In this document: in pieces, positions 34,816 through 46,177 of the stretch
Layout: the number at the start of each line of letters is the position of its first letter
How positions within the stretch are numbered: position 1 is the first letter of the stretch
Origin: Hermodice carunculata
Lineage: Eukaryota; Annelida; Polychaeta; Eunicida; Amphinomidae
Reading direction: 5' to 3'
DNA length: 64,000 bases
Assembly: GCA_964020975.1 (NCBI GenBank)
Contig: OZ026621.1
Span: forward strand, 97,962,005-98,026,004
Translations under genes and position numbers: made by a program
Notes under the pieces: generated by a model
Database searches by the model: none
Told to the model about the DNA's origin: nothing
What the model saw: the letters and a program-made list of their open reading frames with translations, nothing else

Positions 34816-36033
34816 CACTGGCCCTTCTCAATGAAGGTACATGATATTGAATGGACACTTTCTGCTGTGAGAAAAGTTATGTTATGAGAGATGTGGTTTT
34901 AAGTGAGAGAGGCCTTGTTCCTGGGGCACCACTGTGGATGTATGTCAATCTATACTGGTCCATGTGTAATAGATTTGAAGAAATTCAGCAAACCAAAGTT
35001 TTCAGGGCAGTCTGTATTTTTGTTGGTGGGAGGGTGGAATTGAATGTCCATTTTATGGAAACTTTCAGATCAATAAGCAAATGTGACTTTGACTGTTTTT
35101 GTAAAAAGTGATTGGCAGCAGCACACATACTACACAAAACCTGATATATGACGAGATGTTTCTTGGTTGAGCTTCACTGCTGGTTGAAATGATGACTTGT
35201 GCTGCCACCCAGTGGTAAAAATGAAAAGACTGCACATTTAAAAGTTCCAGACAGTGTGATATGGTGAGTGGTTCGAACCACTAGGGTTCTCGGTTTAACA
35301 GAGGCCTGTCTTAGCCGAAAGGGTGGCGTGTAGCCATGTCTCAGGATGTTGAGGACTAACAAATGGTCTGTGTGGCAGTTAGCAATCGTGAGACAGGGCA
35401 ATCAGGCATACAAGAGTCAGGAGTGTTGTAGTCTTTTCAGTCTTCTTGTCTTTACCAGAAGGCTTGCCCTGAGCTGTCCACTCTCCCCATGGCATCGCGT
35501 CCCAGAGGGAGCACAAGCCAAGGGGCAAGTAGATGCAGTCTGGGAACTACGGCAACTGGCGGGACCATACTTGGTCACCAACCAGGCTCTGAATGAGTAC
35601 TTCAACATAAGGCCAGCCTTAAAAATATTTCTGTTTCGTATAACAGGGCCTTGAAAAATTTGATGAGGCAGGGAGGATTTTTTTTTTTTTTTTAATTTTT
35701 TTTTCTAACTACACATACCTACTACATACACATTACTGGAATGTGGGCATCATGCCAGTACGGGGACTGATGGACTTAGTATTGATACAAGATAAACAAG
35801 ATTCCAGGCTGAACATTTTATGTTAAATCTGTATTAAAGCACGAGACTCTGCCACAGATGAGGTTGTAGCGGGACAATATATGCTTCAGGCTGGTTTGCT
35901 GGCACTGAGACTGACAGAGTAGCCCTACTGTAAATACACCTCGGCTTGGCTTGAATTGGGTGGGTCTTTCGCTATTTTAAACATGTATAGGGCTTCAAGA
36001 AACAAAGGATTAGTGTAATTATCAAGTTGCCCC
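34816..36033. other. Non-coding stretch
   Basis: No exon supported. The 35,430-35,660 part is less AT-rich with an open frame on each strand but no family resemblance. T-run at 35679-35703. Confidence 0.45.
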
Positions 36034-38190
36034 TTTTTTAGCTCAGCTGACTTGTCAGTCAGCTGAGCTTATCTTATGGTCCTCCGTCCGTCGTCCGTCG
36101 TCCGTCCGTCGTCCGTCAACAATTCACATTTTCGACTTCTTCTCCGAAACCGTCAGCCAGATCCACTTCAAACTTGGTGGGGATGTGCCTTGGGTAGGTG
36201 TCTACCAAGTTTGTTCAAATGGTCACGGTCCAGTGATTTTTGGATTTTTAATGAATTTTCTTGTTCTTTTTTTGGCAAATCTTAAAAAATCTTCTTCTCT
36301 GAAACCGCTCACCCAATTACTTTGATATCACACAGAAACACTCCCTGGGACACCTAGTTCTTAATTTGTTCACCAGGTGGTGCTGCAATTTTTTTCTAAT
36401 TTTTTATGAATTTTTGTTTGTTATAGCTATTTTCGACTTCTTCTCCAGAACCGTCCCTCAGATTAAGCTGAAACGTGGTGGATATGTTCCTCGTAGAAGG
36501 GTCAAACAAAGTTGTTCACTATGTGGGAATGCTGCGGATTCCTGATTTTTAACGATTTTTTCAATTCGGGTACTTATGGGTCAATGCAGCTTTCCTATTG
36601 ATTACCATGGAAGTCAATGAGCATTGTAATGCTAATTCACATTTTTGACTTCTTCTCCAAAACCGTCATCCAGATTAACTTCAAACTTGGTGGGGATGTA
36701 CCTTAGGTGGGTGTCTACCAGGTTTGTTCAAATAGTCATGCTCCAGTGATTTTTGGATTTTTAATGAATATTTTTGTTCTTTTTTTGGACAAATCTTAAA
36801 AAATCTTCTTCTCCAAAAGCGCTTACTCAATTGCTCTGATATCACACGGGAAGACACCTAGGGATACCTAGTTCTTAATTTGTTCACCAGGTGGCGCTGC
36901 AATTTTTTACTAATTTTTTATGAATTTTTGTGTGTTCTAGCTATTTTCGACTTCTTCTCCAGAACCATCCCTCAGATTAAGCTGAAACGTGGTGGATATG
37001 TTCCTCCTAGAAGGGTCAAACAAAGTTGTTCACTATGTGAGAATGCTGCAGATTCCTGGGTTTTTTTAACGATTTTTTCCATTCGGGTACTTATGGGTTA
37101 ATGCAGCTTTCCTATTGATTACTATGGAAGTCAATGAGTATTCTAATGCTAATTCACATTTGAGACTTCTTCTCCAAAACCGTCATGCAGATTAACTTCA
37201 AACTTGATGGGGTTGTACCTTGGGTGGGTGTCTACCAGGTTTGTTCCAATGGTCATGTTCCAATGAATTTTGTTTTTTTTATGATTTTTTTTTTCAAAAA
37301 TCTTTACAAAAGTTTTAACATGGGAATTTCTTGTAATGGTTATAACTTAAATAATTTTGGCCAGATTTACTTGAAACTAGGTGGGGATGTGTCTTGGGTG
37401 GATCTCTACCAAGTTTGTTCAAATGGTCACGCTCTATTGATTTTTGGAATTTTTATGATTTTTTTTCCTTTTTTGGGGGCAAACCTTAAAAACTCTTCAC
37501 CTGTGAAACTGCTCACCCAGTTGTTTTGATATCGTTCATAGACACTCCCAGGGACACATAGTTCCCAATTTGTTCACCAGGTGGCACTGCAATTTTTTCT
37601 AATTTTTTTAATGAATTTTTTATATGGTTTTGTTATTTTTCACTTGTTCTCAGAACTGTCAGTCAGATTAAAGTGAAATGTGATGGATATGTTCTTGTTG
37701 AAGGGTCAAACAAAGTTGTTTACTAGGTGGCACTGCTTTAGATTCCTGATTTTTAAGTATTTTCAACTCGGGTACTTATCGATCAATGCAGCTTTCCTAT
37801 TGATTACTATGGAAGTCAATGGGTATTCTAGTGCTAATTCACAGGACAACTGACACAAAATTTACTGTTTACTTTATAACTTGGGATCTGTTTTGAGTTA
37901 GTACTGTGATGTTGCACATGTTAATGTTTTTGTATGAAGGTCATGCTCAGACAGTACATGAATGACTTTGACCTCATTTCTGGGGTCACAGTGCAATATA
38001 CATGAATTTTACTCTTCATTATAACTTGAGAACTACTTGAACCTTGATGTTGCACATGTTAGTGTTCTTTTATAATGGTCAGACTTACTCAGAACATGGG
38101 TGACCTTGATCCTTTCCCAAGTTCATAGATCTGCAAGTGTGATGAATGTCAAAATCAGCTGAGCGTGGGCTGTTCACACAGCCCTCTTGT
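36034..38190 (+). mobile_element. Long non-autonomous H2 element
   Basis: Begins with the family palindrome (AGCTCAGCTGA...TCAGCTGAGCT, about 36040-36069) followed by a CCGTCCGTCGTCC tract. It contains several repeats of the TTCGACTTCTTCTCCAGAACC / AAACAAAGTTGTTCAC unit and ends with GGGCTGTTCACACAGCCC and CTCTTGT at about 38168-38190. About 2.16 kb. No protein-coding capacity; open frames are shadows of the repeated units. Confidence 0.78.
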
Positions 38191-38199
38191 TTTTTTTTT

Positions 38200-38981
38200 T
38201 CATGAATTTTTTATATGGTTTTGCTATTTTTCACTTGTTCTGAGAACCGTCACTCAGATTAAGGTGAAATGTGATGGATATGTTCTTGTGGAAGGGTCAA
38301 ACAAAGTTGTTTACTAGGTGGCACTGCTTTAGATTCTTGATTTTTAAGTATTTTCAACTCGGGTACTTATCAGTCAATGGAGCTCTCCTATTGATTACAA
38401 TGTAAGTCAATGGGCATTCTAGTGCTAATTCACAGGACAACTGACATGAAATTTACTGTTTACTTGATTACTTGAGATCNNNNNNNNNNNNNNNNNNNNN
38501 NNNNNNNNNNNNNNNNNNNNNNNNNNNNNNNNNNNNNNNNNNNNNNNNNNNNNNNNNNNNNNNNNNNNNNNNNNNNNNNNNNNNNNNNNNNNNNNNNNNN
38601 NNNNNNNNNNNNNNNNNNNNNNNNNNNNNNNNNNNNNNNNNNNNNNNNNNNNNNNNNNNNNNNNNNNNNNNNNNNNNNNTGTTTTGAGTTAGTACTGTGG
38701 TGTTGGACATGTTAATGTTTTTGTATGAAGGTCATGCTCAGACAGTACATGAATGACTTTGACCTCGTTTCTGGGGTCACAGTGCAACATACATGAATTT
38801 TACTCTTCATTGTAACTTGAGAACTACTTGAACCTTGATGTTGCACATGTTAGTGTTCTTTTATAGTGGTCAGACTTACTCAGAACATGGGTGACCTTGA
38901 TCCTTTCCCAAGTTCACAGAGCTGCAAGTGTGATGAATGTCAAGATCAGCTGAGCATGGGCTGTTCACACAGCCCTCTTGT
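38200..38981 (+). mobile_element. Duplicated H2 3' part containing the assembly gap
   Basis: Repeats about 37612-38190 of the previous element, with the same hairpin and CTCTTGT end at about 38959-38981. Contains the N run at 38480-38679. Confidence 0.8.
38480..38679. other. Assembly gap of exactly 200 N
   Basis: Two hundred undetermined bases, a conventional placeholder length. The flanks (TACTTGAGATC and TGTTTTGAGTTAGTACTGTG) align to adjacent bases in the parallel copy at about 37877-37906. Confidence 0.99.
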
Positions 38982-39390
38982 TTAAATATCACAGAAGAAA
39001 AAGAGTTAGATATCAAATACAAATGTGTGTTTTAATTTTCACTTGACAACAGCAGGGGAGGGGAGGGGAGGGGTGTATGATGAGGGTTCAGAGTAAATAT
39101 TACAAGTCATGAACAGACCTCTTTTGTGTGTATGTGCAGGGACCTGGATTAAGAGTTTTATTGCTCCATGGTCAAGTCAGATTTAATCTCGGGCAAGTTA
39201 AAATTAATAGGTAGTTGCCCGGTCGGGCAACCAACTTTTATTTCACTGGGAACTCTATTCCTCAAATTTTCATGACACAGTAACAAGTTGCAGTTGTTCG
39301 CAAGGCTGGCTACAGGGGGGTGGGGGGGGGGGTTGGGGTGAAGGGTGTGTGTCTAATCACTTAAAAAATCAGAGCTTTCGCAGCAAGTGC
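38982..39390. other. G-rich non-coding stretch
   Basis: Holds a four-run G-quadruplex motif, (GGGGA)3GGGG at 39055-39073, and a second G-rich tract at about 39313-39345. No gene. Confidence 0.7.
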
Positions 39391-40460
39391 GTGGGGCGCC
39401 GATAGGTGACAATAATCGCTAATTGATAAACATTCCAAGTTTAAACAATTACTTGGTCCGCAGTTGTATTCATCAGAACTTTATCTCTGTCAACACAAGC
39501 AGACATTTTCACTGTCGTACACTACATACGATTACGTTACAAAGGTATCGGCAGTAATTTAATTATTGGTTTGCTGAGCGGGGTCACACTACTCACCGTC
39601 AGTGTAATCTGCCCCAACGATATCAAAGCAGCGTCAAAATACAATAAAATTTGCATGGCGAATTAATCTGCAAATTAACATCAAATGCCATTTATCGGTG
39701 GGTTCTAACAGTGTTGGAAAAAATAGGTGACTTGACAGGACTTCAAGTCACACGCAAGTGACAGCGTGGAGTGGATCTGCGGTGAACTGACCCAGTTTCA
39801 CCTGAGACCAAGACAACTGAGTTGTCTTGGTCTCAGGTCTCACGGACTGATTTTGGGACATCTTCGGCTTTTCCCGCTATCCCCTACCTTTGCGTATTTG
39901 CCTGTTACTCCAAATAATTGTTGCAATTAACACTGGAATCTTTATTTTCCCATGCTGCAATATAAACAAAGCTTCCCGTTTGTGTGTTCCTCCGTAAATT
40001 ACGGCAGATTCACACATGTTCACTGGGCGGAAGCCATGATGAAAACACTGTATCACGAGCCGCGATTGGCTCATTTTTGCATGTGACTCAATTGACCAAT
40101 CGGGTGATGTGTTGTGCGTCAGACCACATGGCCAAAGCAGCTGTTTGTGTACAGTTGCAGGAAAGATGTTGACAGTGCGCACACTCGTTTTCTGATTTGA
40201 AATATTAAAATTTTCGTTTGAATTTGATTTAGGAACACCTTTTATTGCAAGGAACTTGCCAATACTGTATACGCAAATTTACTACGATGTACCGATAGCA
40301 TTTATGGTTGGTACGCAAACGGTATGCGTTTACAGAACTGCCACACGGGGCGTGCGAGTAACGTTAAATCAAGCCTGAAAAAAATTTTTTTTTGCACTGT
40401 TGAAAAAAATATTCCAACCGCAATGTTTTGCGCACACCGGGCGCGTTATAGGAAACAGAA
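39391..40460. promoter_or_regulatory. CpG-rich region, possible promoter
   Basis: CpG dinucleotides are clearly more frequent than in the flanks. CCAAT boxes occur in both orientations (ATTGG at 40065-40069, CCAAT at 40096-40100) close to an ETS-like CGGAAG at 40029-40034. The region lies 3.6-4.6 kb upstream of the first recognised RAPGEF exon on the same strand. No TATA box or first exon could be identified, so promoter function and its target are inferred. Confidence 0.35.
39801..39837. repeat. 37-bp perfect palindrome
   Basis: CCTGAGACCAAGACAAC and GTTGTCTTGGTCTCAGG are exact complements around TGA. It lies in the CpG-rich region. Confidence 0.92.
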
Positions 40461-40489
40461 ATATTTTTAAGGCTGGCCTAATTAAAGCC

Positions 40490-42000
40490 CCTCAGCAGGA
40501 ATATATAGTGTCTATGGGTGTGGAAGGTTGTTCCGTGGCCCTCATGGTCGCTGATGTTCTCGGCCTTTCAGAGTGAAAATGGCGCAGCTGTGGATGCATC
40601 CATGTCACTACACCTGGCATTGGGGTAGCAAGAACTTTAGCGAAAGTCACCGCAGCATCAAACAACGCCTCCACCTGCTCAGCCCACCTGGAGCCAGAAA
40701 GGGGTGGTTCTGGTTGACTGTGTGCAGTGGTCTCAGCAGCTGCGGACAAGATGTTTGCTGGCCAGAGGGATCTGGCTGGGTCTCTAGGAGACTAGTCTCA
40801 AGGGCCACAGCTGCTGCTGACTGAGAAATCTGCTGGCGGGGCGGGGGGGGGGGGGGGGGAAACAGTCTAAGTGACGAGATAAACCAATTCAAGGTGAAAA
40901 CAGCAAGCTTCTCCATGAACAGAGTCTGTTTCGACTTAGCTGCAGTGATGGCAGGAGTGGTGGAAGACAGAGTCTCTGACCACAAAGGTCAACACTGCTG
41001 GAGATGTGCTCCCTTGGTTCTCCGTATGTCCCGGACTTAAGATCTGAGCTCCCGGATCCGAGCACTCGGGCTGGCTGAGGTTCCGGAATACCTGGATGGA
41101 AAACCTGAAGGTCTCCAATCTCAGAGATTCATTTCAGGGGCCACAGCCACCGCTGACTGAGAAATCTGCTGGCAGGAGGGGCTCAGAGAGTCCTGGTGCT
41201 GAGTGAAAGCTGACACAAGGCAGGAGCAGCAAGCCGCTCCGCCAACAGATTCCGCCTGGGCTCAGCTGAAGTAATGCTGGGAGTGGAGTAAAACAGAGTC
41301 TCCAACCGAACAGGCTGACACTGCTGATGGGGGAGCCGAAGGTGTCACCCAGGCCACCACAGGTGCCAGTACCACCGGGGCCGAAGGCCCACTAACAGGG
41401 GAAAGTGCCCCTATGGACCCAGGTATCTTCCTTTCATCTCCCACTATCTTGGGGACTCCCTAATGGACCACATCCGCCGACGACTCAAAAATCTGCTGGC
41501 AGGAGTGGCCCATCAAGGCACCAGTGGTTCTTCGGACCTCCCGGACTTACCGTCCGAGCGTTTGGACTGGCCGAGGTGCCGGAAGCCTCCAGTACTTGTC
41601 GAACTGGCCAAGGTTCTGGAAGACCCGAATGGAAACCCGAAGGTCTCCATTCTTAGAAAGTCGGTGATTTTCCAGACGTCTTGGACTTAAGATCCGAGTG
41701 CTCAGACTGGCCAAGGTGCCAGAAGCTTCCCATACTTCTCGTTCTTACAGTCTGAGTGCTTGGACTGACCGAGGTTCCGGAATACCCGGATGGGAATCCA
41801 AAGGTTCCCACTCCAGACACACCAGTTCATGTGCTTTCTGCTCAAAGCACTCGGACCCAAAGGACAGAGAACTCGACAGCTTCAGTCAATGTATGGCTGA
41901 CTTCTTTGAAGAAAACTCCAAAGAACAAGAGCCTAGAAAACAGTACATGGATCAGATCAATAGCATCTGGGTCTGAGCAGATGTCTCCAAGAATAAGTCT
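40490..42000. repeat. Unrecognised GC-rich composite with internal duplications
   Basis: A segment of about 340 bp containing GACTGAGAAATCTGCTGGC occurs at about 40780 and 41120, with a remnant near 41490 (CAAAAATCTGCTGGCAGGAG). Another motif, GAGGTTCCGGAATACC, occurs at 41080 and 41771 with a variant near 41570. Composition is distinctly GC-richer than the surroundings. Open frames exist on both strands; the + frame at about 41800-41976 (CAFCSKHSDPKDRELDS, then ADFFEENSKEQEPRKQ) looks protein-like but I do not recognise it. A G-run lies at 40840-40859. Confidence 0.5.
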
Positions 42001-44050
42001 CAGATTAATGAGCAAGGAGCCGTGGTTGCCACCCAGGTATTGTTGAATGCTCAAGCTCCCCATAAGGTCATCTCTTGCAAACCGACTTGCAACTATAGAT
42101 GCAAGGAAGAAGAGAAGTGTCTTCTCCTGACCTGACACAAAACTCATATGTGTATTCAGAGAACACACAAGGTCAAGCTAAGTGACAACCAAGCAATGAT
42201 CGTGATTCATATGCCATGAAGTGGCCATGCGATTCCTACTTCTTTCAATTTACCTGACAAGGGCAAAGAGAAGTGGTCTCTAAACCACAACATGCTAATG
42301 GTCTTCCCTCTGTCTGTGATTTAACTGGCCAAATCCGTCTTGAAAAAGAAAAGAATGGAGCCAGTACCTACCAGTCCTGGATCCACTTTGCCCACTGGCA
42401 TCCGTAAGGTCAAATTAAGCAATCCATAAGTCCAGGAAGGTTTAGAGGTAAATTCCACAGACCCGCTAAGCAGCAATTGCCTGGCACACACTCTTTTCCC
42501 TCTTTCTATGATATGAACATTGAGTTGCCATCTTGAAAAGTTAGGTTTCAAGCCAAATGACCAGCTCCACTCCCAACGATGTCAGTGGTATCCGCACATC
42601 TCTTTTGCAATAAAGTGAACTTTACCAAGTTTGACTTGCACTGAGATTGATTTTGGTAAACTGTCAGCAGGACAAAATATCTTTACAGGAGAAAAGCCTT
42701 TCACCAAACTGACTTTTCAACCAAGTTCATTTTGACCAAATGTCCAAAAGCAAAATTGTAGGAACTTTGTATTTCATTTTATTATTACCTTTGTTCTACT
42801 GTGATTTGCATTTGGGTTATGTCAATGTGTCCCTTTTCTCAGGAGGCTTCATAACAAATTTTCTTGACATGTTTTACCTTCTGTTTTAAAGTTGGTGTAA
42901 ATGTGAATGGCAGATAAGGTCTATCAAATTGGATTGCATTTAAAAGCAGCGAAAAGAAAAACAAACAAACAAGAAATCTGCAAACTTGTGCAAACATTCT
43001 GCTGGTATCTCTGCCAACAGCACATTGTTACCAGCCTACCAGGTTCCTCCTTGAACAACTGTACGTTGTGGCTCAGTCTTGACAGGAGAGGTTGGAGGAT
43101 GATAAGCACCCCGTTATTATAGCACGGGAATTCTGTATCAATAGCTGATTTCATGGTAGCAGTTGAGTGGAGGTGAATGGTCGTGAGCGCCTGTGCTTTG
43201 ACTCCCCTCACTTAGCAGCTCAGCTTCACCTGTATGTCAGGATAGACTTGTGGTGTCAGCTGGGATCCCCTCTCATAAAAGGGGATTTCCTCATGCATGC
43301 ACAGTGACAATGTAAACACAATTTGAGTGGTAGCCGGTAACTGAAAACATGGTTCCAAGTAAAAAAAAAACGATGGAAGTGCAAGATTAACAAGTTGAGT
43401 ACAGTTTATAATAAAGATGATAATGCCCATTTAGATCGATCTGTTTAAAATATATAGGATCCATTATTTATTGTTACCTTGCCATGCATGTTAACAGCTA
43501 CATCCAGGGTTAACCATCACATCATACCAAGCCGTCACTGTCACTTCGACAAAGAGGAGATTGGTCAAGTGATTCAGGCTGCCCATTCGCTGTACCCAAA
43601 TAAGTTACTATTGTATCCCTGGACCCAGACATTAGATTGCAGTGGACAACATTTCCTGTCATTTTTTGTGGCAGATAATCTGGTCAGATGTGCGGTGGAG
43701 GGTACCTAGGTTTAAGCCGTACGCTGTGCGCAGTGCACTTTTGGTGCAGATTTGAATGGTTATGCTTTAGAAAGTATGCACTGAGGTTGGTCAGTCAGTG
43801 CAAAAACAGTCCCAGGAATATCTCTGAAACAGTGAGTTCAATCTATTTAAAATTTGAAATATATAATAATCATACATCAAGGACCTTGGTACTTTTAACC
43901 TTTGTCTTAATATAGCCATTATTCCGAAGTCACAAACACGGTGCAAGACATGCGTCACTTAGTGCCGAGTAAAAGCAAACATCTCTGCAGCAACTGCCAT
44001 CTCCAGTGATGAAAAAAGAAACATAATGTTGTTGTCTTGGTTACTTGTAG
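42001..44050. other. Non-coding stretch up to the first exon
   Basis: No exon recognised. It directly precedes the exon at 44051 and ends with a usable acceptor (TTGGTTACTTGTAG). Confidence 0.5.
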
Positions 44051-44178
44051 GACCTGGACATCATCTACTCATATCTCCATGGCATGGAGGCATTGTCTTC
44101 CCTACGTGAGCCGGCACTCCGTAGCATCTGTAAGACTGTGCGATTTGAATTCCATGATGCCAACGACATCCTGTACTG
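44051..44178 (+). CDS. RAPGEF2/6 ortholog: RAPGEF2/6 (PDZ-GEF) coding exon, N-terminal cNMP-binding-like domain, part 1
   Basis: A 128-nt internal exon between acceptor CTTGTAG| and donor |GTGAGT, starting in phase 0. It encodes DLDIIYSYLHGMEALSSLRE, then PALRSICKTVRFEFHDAND and ILY, with TG of a split codon. This matches the vertebrate PDZ-GEF pattern (DLE.IYSYLHGMEALSNLREHQLR, YERHEANEVLYY) in the extended N-terminus of RAPGEF2 and RAPGEF6. These proteins are membrane-associated exchange factors that load GTP on Rap1/Rap2 and govern adhesion and junctions; their cNMP-like domain is generally regarded as not binding cAMP. The preceding exon, coding for about 23 N-terminal residues in vertebrates, was not found. 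The two vertebrate paralogs cannot be told apart from 42 residues, and most invertebrates have one gene. Confidence 0.92.
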
Positions 44179-44382
44179 GTGAGTTCCTGTTGTCCAGTGT
44201 AAATAGGACTGAGTCACACATAGAGTCACTAACAGATTAGCTCTAGATTTAGGGATAACCTTGTTACCATGGTTATAGAATGTGACTAATGGAATATACA
44301 GTATTTAGTCAGAACATGAGGAATCCACCACACACAGAGAAAAGTTAAGGTTATATGACATGTATAATGGACTGAAGTTTTA

Positions 44383-44401
44383 GCTCAGCTGACTTAACAT
44401 G
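44383..44401 (+). mobile_element. Stub of an H2 5' end
   Basis: TTTAGCTCAGCTGACTTAAC matches the first half of the H2 5' palindrome and then diverges. A truncated remnant next to the following Helitron. Confidence 0.6.
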
Positions 44402-44454
44402 ATAAACAAACTGCAGGGCAGCAGTGAACTCAAGCACATGTGGATTACTGCATA

Positions 44455-44865
44455 TGTAGATAGAGACGTCATTTCAGCTTCTACTTGGGGGTTATTGGCC
44501 ATTGCGCATCTAATGACTCTGAAACAAAAGTTGTAGCAATTTAAATTATGCCAATTAACAGTGTTCAAAATTTTCAGTCTTGAATATCTTCAGCACTATA
44601 ACAGACAGAGATGTCATTCCAACTTCTACTAGGGGGTTGTTGACCATTGCACAAATGATGAATTAAAAACAAAAGTTGTAGCAATTTAAATTATGCTAAG
44701 TAGCACCATTAGAAATTTTAAATCCTGAATAACTTCAAAGATATAAAAGATAGAGATGCCATTCCAACTTCTACTCCTGTGTTCTGGACTAGTTGTATAT
44801 TACCATACCAATATGCTTTGAAGACACACACACTGATTTGCTATGCAACAAATCATCTTTTCTAG
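44455..44865 (+). mobile_element. Non-autonomous Helitron (H1) in the RAPGEF intron
   Basis: Three units (AGATAGAGACGTCATTTC, TTGTAGCAATTTAAATTATG) and the terminal hairpin GATTTGCTATGCAACAAATC, ATCTTTT and CTAG at 44862-44865, then T. Same family as the cluster at 9.4-13.1 kb. The 5' hairpin is missing. Confidence 0.75.
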
Positions 44866-45484
44866 TTTGATGGTATTGTCATTTTTTTATTTCTCTTTTT
44901 ACAACAAACATTATTAAAATAAAAATTTGTGAACCAATTGATATTTTTCATACCAATGTTTTTATTTTCCAAGGAAAGTGTTTTTCACATCCATTGCAAG
45001 GGATGATCTTTGTTCATAACATAGCTTATGGCCTACAGGGACTGGTAAATGAGTTTTCTAGAAGTAAAGCATTTCTAGCCTCATGGTAACAAATTAATAT
45101 GTATCTACCCATAGGTGTAAGATATACTGCCATAGTACATCCAGATGTTCAATGTTGTAAGTGGAAAAATACACAAACGGAATGGCAATTGCAGTAATTA
45201 TTCTGTGCTCTGTGAGTGTGGCTGCGTGAGGGCGTATTCTATGCTTGAGCTGCATCCCTGGTCAAACTGACAGTGCACTTTCAGACTGATTTCCAGTGTT
45301 TTTTTTGTACGTGGATAACACTGAGCCTGTGGATCACACACCATAGAACCGATAACCTGCACATCACTGATTCTGATTAGAACATACACAGTGATAACTT
45401 CCACGGTTCCTGCAAAGTATATAACAAAAGCTTTGACTTATTTTCTGATGCCAGGCCAGGCACACAGGCTTTCTTTTTTACTTG
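44866..45484. other. Intronic non-coding stretch
   Basis: Nothing recognised. Confidence 0.5.
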
Positions 45485-45662
45485 CAGTGGTCCCCTTCTT
45501 ATAAGGCCACCCCAAATGCAGGCAAAAAGTGGCCTTATAAGAGAGGTGGCCTCTCTTGAGGGGGAGAATATAATGGAAATCACATATGTTTTGCACAAGA
45601 ATGCTGGCCTTTCAAGAGGGGTGGCCTCTGATGAGAAGGGCCTTACAAAAGGGGAACCACTG
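45485..45662. mobile_element. MITE of the CAGTGGTCC family in the RAPGEF intron
   Basis: Starts CAGTGGTCCCCTTCTTATAAG and ends CCTTACAAAAGGGGAACCACTG, giving imperfect inverted ends of about 25 bp. TA follows the right end. Interior GGTGGCCTCT and GGCCACC motifs face each other. Related copies are at 3215, 22292 and 55221. No transposase. Confidence 0.78.
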
Positions 45663-46177
45663 TATAAGCAACCAGTTTCTGGAAAGTTTGGATCACGTGA
45701 CCGATCATGCCTGAGAAAAATTCTCTTTTGGTTATGCTGTGGTCACCCATGACTACAGAATGAGTCCATCAATGTCCATAGGCCGGTATTTTCTTCAACA
45801 ATGTGTATACAGTGTATGTGTAAACACATATTAACTTTGACTTGACTTAAAATGAAAATGTGTTTTATTCAACATATAGCCCCTTTTTTCCAGTTGATTT
45901 TTTAGAAGAATTCAATGCAACTATTTTGAGCCTACCACAAGGCCTACTGTATCCCCTCTGTGAGCAAAATGGTAAATAACTGACTGGCATTTTTCACTCG
46001 CCCACATTTGATATCTTTGTATCAGGTGTGGAATCATTTTGGTGCATAACCTAGGCACACATTAGCCTCATAGGTCTATTGAATACATTTCTGAATCGCC
46101 ATAACCAGTGCTGCCATTTTATACTTTTTTTGAAGTATGATGCTTTATTTTCACTGTTTTACTTTTTTATACTTTAT
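45663..46177. other. Intronic non-coding stretch
   Basis: Ends in a TACTTTTTTA-type T-rich tract that forms the left flank of the following element. Confidence 0.5.

Noticed and set aside
35255-35300. tRNA gene, from the B-box-like GGTTCGAACC at about 35272
   Set aside because: The motif is a self-complementary GTGGTTCGAACCAC and no A box or cloverleaf arms could be drawn.
42690-42730. C2H2 zinc-finger linker TGEKPF
   Set aside because: One TGEKPF match in a frame without C2H2 spacing around it; likely chance or too decayed to call.
42907-43122. Possible first RAPGEF exon starting MADKVYQ
   Set aside because: The residues do not follow the vertebrate N-terminal pattern and no donor in the required phase was found.
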